Part shown: in pieces, positions 6,689 to 10,515 of the stretch | Numbering within the stretch: position 1 is the stretch's first letter | Layout of the letters: each line of letters starts with the position of its first letter | Made by a program: the position numbers and the translations under genes | Notes under the pieces: generated by a model | Seen by the model: the letters and a program-made list of their open reading frames with translations, nothing else | What the model was told of the DNA's origin: nothing | Database searches by the model: none | Assembly (NCBI GenBank): GCA_020355105.1 | Contig: CP070658.1 | Coordinates: 2,504,207 to 2,514,721 of the forward strand | Direction: 5' to 3' | DNA: 10,515 nucleotides | From: Candidatus Thorarchaeota archaeon | Lineage (GTDB): Archaea > Asgardarchaeota > Thorarchaeia > Thorarchaeales > Thorarchaeaceae

Positions 6689-7894
6689 TTAGAGTCTTAG
6701 CCTCAGAGTCTTCAGAGGATGTCGACTCAACATTCGTCGCACCATGTCCCTGCGAATTTGGGAGTACGACCTAACTCCGCCTACGAAGTCGAGTATGTGT
6801 TGTTGCATCTTGGGGTCGCTTCTTGCTATACTGAATACCAGCTCCACGTTCTTGCGTGATCTGTACAGAACTTCAGAGAGCCCGGCGGCTATGTTGAGTT
6901 CGGACAGGATGCTTTCCTTCAGCCGTTTCTCATAAGTCATCAAGTGATATGGCATCTTCATCTCAGCCGCCTCTGACGCCACGTCTGCAGCTAACAATCC
7001 AGATAACATGGCGTAATAGATGCCCTCTCCCGTCACGGGAGACACGAAGCCGGCTGCATCACCCACCAGCATTGTTCTTCTGGCCACGTGCCTTCTTGTC
7101 CTCCCTCCAAAAGGAACACGGAATGCGCTTCTCCTAGGAACTTTGAGGCTGACATCCTTCAGTTTCTCCACCCTTTTCAAGAATGAATTCCAGTGGTCAC
7201 GCAGCCCGGCTGCCTTGTCCATTCGGCACCCAATACCAACGTTTAGTTTGTTTTTCTTAGGGAAACACCAACCGTATCCTATGTCGATAATTCCGAAGTG
7301 AAGGTCGATTCCTAGAAACTCTGAATCAGTCATGCTCATAGTCCGGACGATTTCATCTTGCTCCATCGGAATGTCTGTAGCAATGCAGAGAGCCACGCTT
7401 TCGGATGTCCACCTGTCCCGGAGGCCGGTCAATCTGGCAACAACACCATTCACGCCATCCGCACCAACCAGTAGATGTGCTTTGTAGGAATCTCCGACCG
7501 TTAGGACTCTTATTCCCGTCTTTGTCTGTTCGACTGCCACAACTTCTACGCCCTCCTCCACTTGTACGCCGGCTTTTCTTGCCTCTTGGAGGAGAAGGAG
7601 GTCGAAATCCTTTCGGTCCACAAGGTAGCCAGTGTAGTCTTTCAGACTACCCTCAAGAAACTCTCCAGATTGTGAATATATGCGGCCGCCACAGAAATCC
7701 GTCTGTACTGCATGTTCTATACTGAAGTCAATGAGTTCCGTTACTCGTTGTGTAAGCGCTCCACCGCACAGCTTCTGCCTCGGATGGACTTCCTTTTCTA
7801 TCAGAAGCACATCGAGCCCGTTGAGGGCAGCCCTTCTTGCACAAGTTGTTCCTGCTGGTCCACCACCAACAATCACAAGGTCGTGCATTTTCAT
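6689..7894 (-). CDS. Geranylgeranyl reductase family FAD-dependent oxidoreductase
   Basis: This 401-aa flavoprotein is probably involved in saturating isoprenoid chains of archaeal ether lipids or a related isoprenoid. The N-terminal FAD-binding GGGPAG is at 10-15, followed by the acidic end of strand 2 (LLIEKE, 31-35) and the family's KLCGGAL at 41-47 with Cys43. A second FAD motif, VGADGVNG, is at 143-150, the substrate-domain YGWCFPKK at 207-214 (YxWxFP signature), and VGDAAGFVSPVTGEGI at 277-292. No membrane segment stands out. Two starts are possible. The GGAG at 7898-7901 is only 3 nt from ATG 7894 but 9 nt from ATG 7888, so translation may begin at the third residue (MHDLVIVGGG). The gene is divergent from the asparaginase-like gene and converges on rnz. 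Family assignment is firm; the exact lipid substrate is inferred. Confidence 0.9.
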   Translation of the reverse strand: MKMHDLVIVGGGPAGTTCARRAALNGLDVLLIEKEVHPRQKLCGGALTQRVTELIDFSIEHAVQTDFCGGRIYSQSGEFLEGSLKDYTGYLVDRKDFDLLLLQEARKAGVQVEEGVEVVAVEQTKTGIRVLTVGDSYKAHLLVGADGVNGVVARLTGLRDRWTSESVALCIATDIPMEQDEIVRTMSMTDSEFLGIDLHFGIIDIGYGWCFPKKNKLNVGIGCRMDKAAGLRDHWNSFLKRVEKLKDVSLKVPRRSAFRVPFGGRTRRHVARRTMLVGDAAGFVSPVTGEGIYYAMLSGLLAADVASEAAEMKMPYHLMTYEKRLKESILSELNIAAGLSEVLYRSRKNVELVFSIARSDPKMQQHILDFVGGVRSYSQIRRDMVRRMLSRHPLKTLRLRL

Positions 7895-7936
7895 TCACTC
7901 CGCCGCTCACTCCTATAATCAAAACAGCAATAAATC
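7895..7936. promoter_or_regulatory. Divergent promoter region, reductase and asparaginase genes
   Basis: Only about 42 bp separate the two start codons. On the minus strand TTTAT (7934-7930) is placed to start transcription near 7906, just upstream of the GGAG at 7901-7898. On the plus strand TATAAT (7914-7919) is about 20 bp before ATG 7937, and there is no SD, which suggests a leaderless or nearly leaderless asparaginase mRNA. The boxes are only about 10 bp apart, so initiation in the two directions should compete for the same DNA. Confidence 0.4.
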
Positions 7937-9016
7937 ATGCCCATCACACAGCCTCTGGTGAAGGCGTTGGGACAGACCGAAAGAGCGAAGGTATGTCTAG
8001 TCACGACTGGAGGAACTATCTCCAGTGTCTACGACCCACAGACAGAGGTATTGAGACCGGGCATGTCTGTTCAGACCCTACTTGAGAGTCTCCCAAAGGG
8101 CATGGGGAACGTTGAAGTCGTTCAGAGGGAGCTTTTCCAGCTAGACTCAGCTAACGCGCAACCTCATCACTGGCAAGAGATTGCAGATGCTATCAAAGAT
8201 GTAAATGAAGAGATGCCTGATCTTGACGGTATCGTAGTGACTCATGGCACAGATACTATGGTGTATTCGGCAGCAGCTATTAGCTTCATGATTCAGAATC
8301 TCGGCAAACCAATTGTCTTCACCGGCTCTCAGATACCTGCTACTATTCCTTGGAGTGACGGACCTCGAAATCTCTTGGACTCAATAAGGGTCGCTGCATT
8401 TGGGGACATCGGCGAAACCTGCATCGTATTCAATGGAGAAGTTCACAGAGCCACTCGTGCCAAGAAGCTCCGTGCGAACTCATATGACGCATTTGATTCA
8501 ATGGACCCAACGCCGTTGGGGATTCTTGCGAGGGATATTGTTCTATTCGAAGGACGCAAGATTAGACATGAGTCTGAACCGATTTTTGACACTCGTCTAG
8601 ATGATCTTGTGTGGCTTCTGAAGGTCTTCCCAGGACTTCCTCCAGGAATACTCCTTAGAATCGCTGAACTGGGATATCACGGAATAGTCATTGAGGGGTT
8701 TGGTTCAGGCAACTTACCAACCCAAGAGAACGCTCTCACTGAAGCAATCCAGAGTGTTGTCAGGAAAGGGTGCTCCGTGGTAATCAGTTCTCAATGTGCA
8801 TTTGGTCAGGCTGACCTTTCTGTCTATGAGGTTAGTAGGGCTGCGGCCGATGTTGGTGCCATCAGTGCATACGACATGACTTCCGAGGCTGCACTTGTCA
8901 AACTGGCTTGGGTGCTAGGCCATACAAGTGAGGCCGATGAGGTGGAAGAAATGATGGCCAAGGACTATGTGGGTGAGGTTTCGTTTTCTGGTGCAGTTGG
9001 ATTTGGAGGAACGTAA
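7937..9016 (+). CDS. Type I L-asparaginase / GatD-like amidohydrolase
   Basis: This 359-aa protein belongs to the asparaginase/GatD family: it hydrolyses asparagine or, as GatD, releases ammonia from glutamine for Gln-tRNA synthesis with GatE. Catalytic residues can be placed: the nucleophile Thr27 in TTGGTIS (23-29), Thr105-Asp106 in THGTDT, and Lys177, which aligns with Lys162 of E. coli asparaginase II. The ELFQLDSAN motif (65-73) and the SQCAFGQADLSVYEVSR and DMTSEAALVKLAWVLG regions (285-328) are of the type I/GatD kind. The N-terminal barrel of GatD (about 80 residues) is missing; the asparaginase fold begins near residue 18, and the divergent promoter leaves no room for more. Together these favour a stand-alone asparaginase, but a reduced GatD is possible. 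The start is unsure: no SD precedes ATG 7937, and GTG 7958 is an alternative. Confidence 0.85.
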   Translation: MPITQPLVKALGQTERAKVCLVTTGGTISSVYDPQTEVLRPGMSVQTLLESLPKGMGNVEVVQRELFQLDSANAQPHHWQEIADAIKDVNEEMPDLDGIVVTHGTDTMVYSAAAISFMIQNLGKPIVFTGSQIPATIPWSDGPRNLLDSIRVAAFGDIGETCIVFNGEVHRATRAKKLRANSYDAFDSMDPTPLGILARDIVLFEGRKIRHESEPIFDTRLDDLVWLLKVFPGLPPGILLRIAELGYHGIVIEGFGSGNLPTQENALTEAIQSVVRKGCSVVISSQCAFGQADLSVYEVSRAAADVGAISAYDMTSEAALVKLAWVLGHTSEADEVEEMMAKDYVGEVSFSGAVGFGGT

Positions 9017-9042
9017 TCCTAGCCGTTTCTTCAGCGTCATGC

Positions 9043-9048
9043 TTAAAT
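9043..9048 (+). promoter_or_regulatory. TATA-like box for tRNA-Ser
   Basis: TTAAAT lies about 30 bp upstream of the tRNA 5' end in the 60-bp gap after the asparaginase-like gene. The usual spacing would put transcription start near 9071, about 6 nt before the mature tRNA. The rest of the gap shows nothing else recognisable. Confidence 0.5.
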
Positions 9049-9076
9049 CAGAACCAACCGACCAGTGAAACGCTAA

Positions 9077-9193
9077 GCCTGGGTAGCCAAGCGGTTACGG
9101 CGGCAGCCTGGAGACGGCATATGTCTTCAGCATGCCCCAAGAGAGCTGCTCTCCCTTTGGGAGGCATGAGTTCGAATCTCATCCCAGGCGCCA
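9077..9193 (+). tRNA. tRNA-Ser (anticodon GGA), intron-containing
   Basis: A complete class II tRNA folds from this stretch. The acceptor stem GCCTGGG (9077-9083) pairs with CCCAGGC (9183-9189). The D stem is GCC/GGC (9086-9088/9099-9101). The anticodon stem GCAGC (9103-9107) pairs with GCTGC (9145-9149) once a 30-nt intron is removed, leaving loop CTGGAGA with anticodon GGA at 9110-9112, which reads UCC and UCU. A long variable arm has CTCCC (9151-9155) pairing with GGGAG (9159-9163). The T arm is ATGAG-TTCGAAT-CTCAT (9166-9182). The discriminator is G9190, as expected for archaeal serine tRNAs, and CCA is encoded at 9191-9193. The mature tRNA is 84 nt plus CCA. It lies upstream of the ribosomal cluster on the same strand. 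Leu is excluded by the anticodon and discriminator. Confidence 0.95.
9114..9143 (+). other. Archaeal tRNA intron (position 37/38) in tRNA-Ser
   Basis: This 30-nt insert follows position 37 of the anticodon loop. Bulges AGA (9112-9114) and AGA (9142-9144) are placed so that each would be cut as AG^A. Between them CTGG (9108-9111) faces CAAG (9138-9141) with one G-A mismatch. Inside, GGCAT (9116-9120) pairs perfectly with ATGCC (9132-9136), after a C-C mismatch. This is close to the bulge-helix-bulge recognised by the archaeal splicing endonuclease, though not perfect. Exact ends could shift by one to three bases without changing the spliced product, because the flanking bases repeat. Confidence 0.85.
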
Positions 9194-9325
9194 GCTCCAC
9201 TTGTTGTTGCAGACTCATCCGACTATGACCAACCCTAGAAACTCTCCAAGTCTTTATGGGAATGATTATAAGGCATCTCCAAGAGGCGAACAAGCCTCAG
9301 ACCAGTCAGAATGAGGTTGTACACC
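9194..9325 (+). promoter_or_regulatory. Leader/promoter of ribosomal cluster with alternative hairpins
   Basis: This 132-bp gap has two TATA-like stretches, TTTATG (9253-9258) and ATTATAAGG (9264-9272). GAGGC (9283-9287) can pair with GCCTC (9294-9298) around GAACAA. CCTCA (9295-9299) can instead pair with TGAGG (9312-9316), which contains the SD of rps13. The two pairings exclude each other. No tRNA terminator with a T run is seen after 9193, so read-through from the tRNA promoter is possible. Confidence 0.4.
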
Positions 9326-9778
9326 ATGTCCGAGGATTATCGACATATCGTTCGAATTGCAGGCCGTGACATTGATGGCCAGGAGAATCTGCTCCAGGGT
9401 CTAACTCGTGTCAGCGGTGTAGGTCTTAGAATGTCCAAGGCAGTCTTGACTAAGCTTGGCTTTGACCCTCACAGCAGGCTGGGATATCTGACAGACGCTC
9501 AGATTTCGAAGATAGAGAAGTTAATGAAGGACCCGGTGGCTGCTGGCATGCCAGAGTGGTACGTGAATAGGCCACGCGACAGGATGAGTGGGAGAATGCT
9601 TCACCTAACTGGTCCTGACTTGGAGTTTGCTCACAGGAGCGACATCGATCGTTTGAAGCGTATAAGATCATGGCGCGGTGTCCGTCATAGCCAAGGTCTG
9701 AAGGTTCGAGGACAGCACACACGAACGACTGGACGCGGTGGAGTAGCTGTTGGCGTATCCAGGAAGAAAGTGAAATAG
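9326..9778 (+). CDS. rps13: 30S ribosomal protein S13 (archaeal uS13)
   Basis: This 150-aa small-subunit protein sits at the head of the 30S particle, contacting the subunit interface and P-site tRNA. The opening MSEDYRHIVRIAGRDIDG, the helix-hairpin-helix GLTRVSGVGLRMSKAVL (25-41) and the C-terminal signature GVRHSQGLKVRGQHTRTTGRG (118-138) with a basic end are all present, in the longer archaeal/eukaryotic version. ATG 9326 was selected because GAGGT at 9313-9317 lies 8 nt upstream. The in-frame ATG 9311 would add MRLYT, which is not part of the family, and would swallow that SD. It is the first of three ribosomal genes, with rps4 20 bp downstream. Its leader may fold over the SD. Confidence 0.97.
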   Translation: MSEDYRHIVRIAGRDIDGQENLLQGLTRVSGVGLRMSKAVLTKLGFDPHSRLGYLTDAQISKIEKLMKDPVAAGMPEWYVNRPRDRMSGRMLHLTGPDLEFAHRSDIDRLKRIRSWRGVRHSQGLKVRGQHTRTTGRGGVAVGVSRKKVK

Positions 9779-9798
9779 CGGAATGAGGTAGTTGGAGA

Positions 9799-10431
9799 AT
9801 GGGAGACCCTCGTCGACAGAAGAAGAAGTACGTGACGCCGAAGCGTCCCTTTGACAGCGAGAGATTCGAGAGCGAACTCCAGTTGATAGGCTCCTACGGC
9901 CTCCGCAATAAGAAGGAACTATGGAAACACAGGACCGAGCTTTCTCGATACAGACGACAGGCTCGAAACCTGCTTGCGCTGACAGCAGAAGAGAGGGCTA
10001 CACTTGAACGCGAACTTGTAGACAAGCTTGTTCGATTAGGAATCCTGACTGGAGAGCCCACATTGGACAGTGTTCTTGACTTGACTCTAGAGGACCTTCT
10101 AGAGCGTAGAATACAGACGATAGTCTTTCGCAAGGGCATGGCGAGTTCCACATACCATGCTCGGCAGCTTGTGACACACGGTCATATTGCTCTAGATGGA
10201 GCGAAAGTGAGTGCCCCTTCAAGGCTAATCACCCTTGACGAAGAGCAACGCATGGCCTATGTTGGGAAGTCTCCACTCAACGATGAATCACATCCCGCGA
10301 GGATAGCTGCTTCTGCAGCAGCCCAGAGGATTGCATCCGAAGCGGTCGCGGCTGTTGAGGAAGCAGATCTGGACGTTGGTGCTGCCGAAGGACAAGAAAC
10401 CAAAACGAACCAGAATAAAGGTCAAGATTGA
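9799..10431 (+). CDS. rps4: 30S ribosomal protein S4 (archaeal uS4)
   Basis: This 210-aa protein is a primary 16S rRNA binder that nucleates assembly of the small subunit body. The N-terminus MGDPRRQKKKYVTPKRPF is the archaeal form. It is followed by GLRNKKELWKHRTELSRYRRQAR (34-56) and the S4 RNA-binding domain at about 102-160 (ERRIQTIVFRKGMASSTYHARQLVTHGHIALDGAKV). After about residue 165 there is an Ala/Glu-rich, low-complexity tail ending in a Gln/Asn/Lys stretch, which is expected to be flexible; tails of this sort vary among archaea. ATG 9799 is preceded by GAGGT at 9785-9789 (9 nt). Its stop overlaps the SD of rps11, so translation of the two genes is likely coupled. Identification is secure. 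Confidence 0.97.
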   Translation: MGDPRRQKKKYVTPKRPFDSERFESELQLIGSYGLRNKKELWKHRTELSRYRRQARNLLALTAEERATLERELVDKLVRLGILTGEPTLDSVLDLTLEDLLERRIQTIVFRKGMASSTYHARQLVTHGHIALDGAKVSAPSRLITLDEEQRMAYVGKSPLNDESHPARIAASAAAQRIASEAVAAVEEADLDVGAAEGQETKTNQNKGQD

Positions 10432-10442
10432 GGTGTCTAACC

Positions 10443-10515
10443 ATGAGTAAGAGCGACGAACGCAGTAGTTGGGGCATTGCCCACATTTTTGCATCATATA
10501 ACGATACCATTGTCC
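10443..10515 (+). CDS. rps11: 30S ribosomal protein S11 (archaeal uS11), 5' part
   Basis: The first 24 codons of S11 are visible and the gene runs off the right edge. The translation, MSKSDERSSWGIAHIFASYN then DTIV, matches the conserved opening of archaeal and eukaryotic uS11, which lies on the 30S platform near the mRNA exit. GAGGT at 10430-10434 stands 8 nt before ATG 10443 and overlaps the rps4 stop. In archaea the RNA polymerase subunit D gene commonly follows, so it may lie just beyond the window; that part is expectation. Confidence 0.93.
   Translation, partial: MSKSDERSSWGIAHIFASYNDTIV

Noticed and set aside
6691..6712. Direct repeat AGAGTCTT
   Set aside because: It lies in the Leu-Arg-rich C-terminal codons of the reductase and is explained by codon use; it is too short to matter.
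7405..7725. 106-codon plus-strand frame inside the reductase gene
   Set aside because: Pro/Arg-rich shadow of a well-conserved minus-strand flavoprotein.
1..10515. Bacterial origin, suggested by SD-led genes, Fpg and RdgB
   Set aside because: Archaeal-type S13, S4 and S11 in archaeal order, a 37/38 tRNA intron, TrmB and the geranylgeranyl reductase homologue outweigh it.
1..10515. CRISPR arrays, transposons, integrases or toxin-antitoxin genes
   Set aside because: I looked on both strands and saw no regularly spaced repeats, transposase motifs or short paired toxin-like genes.

Overview
The window is archaeal chromosomal DNA with ordinary housekeeping content. The evidence is an archaeal-order ribosomal cluster (rps13-rps4-rps11) with archaeal-type proteins, a tRNA-Ser with an intron at the canonical 37/38 position, a geranylgeranyl-reductase-family flavoprotein of the kind used for archaeal lipids, a TrmB-type regulator, and TATA-like boxes upstream of several genes. 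Base composition is moderate, GTG and TTG starts occur, and Shine-Dalgarno (SD) sites of the GGAG/GAGGT type are frequent. An Asgard lineage such as Thorarchaeota would fit, but this is an impression from gene content and not a demonstrated assignment. No mobile element, CRISPR array or rRNA gene is visible.

Layout. (1) 2-3406, plus strand: a compact cluster made of the 3' part of an Fpg/MutM-type DNA glycosylase, an M20 metallopeptidase, a luciferase-like F420/flavin oxidoreductase and an RdgB/HAM1 nucleotide diphosphatase. The last three are joined end to end or overlap. (2) 3407-5672, plus strand: a TrmB-family regulator with a perfect 8-bp palindrome at its start, followed by a 461-aa protein containing two helix-turn-helix plus alpha/beta units that look like an internal duplication. 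(3) 5739-6686, plus strand: RNase Z with a TTG start. It converges with 2 bp to spare on (4) 6689-7894, minus strand: the geranylgeranyl reductase homologue. (5) 7937-9016, plus strand: a type I L-asparaginase/GatD-like amidohydrolase, divergent from the reductase across a roughly 40-bp intergenic region that carries both promoters. (6) 9077-10515, plus strand: intron-containing tRNA-Ser(GGA), then rps13, rps4 and the 5' end of rps11, each with a GAGGT site 8-9 nt before its ATG.

How the genes relate. Fpg and RdgB both deal with damaged purines (in DNA and in the nucleotide pool), so the first cluster may have a sanitation theme, though the peptidase and oxidoreductase do not obviously fit it. 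RNase Z and tRNA-Ser belong to tRNA maturation but are not adjacent. The most interesting leads are the palindrome at the trmB start, the duplicated double-HTH protein beside it, alternative base-pairing in the rps13 leader that could hide its ribosome-binding site, and the short asparaginase that lacks the N-terminal domain of GatD. I do not see a clear new multi-gene system.
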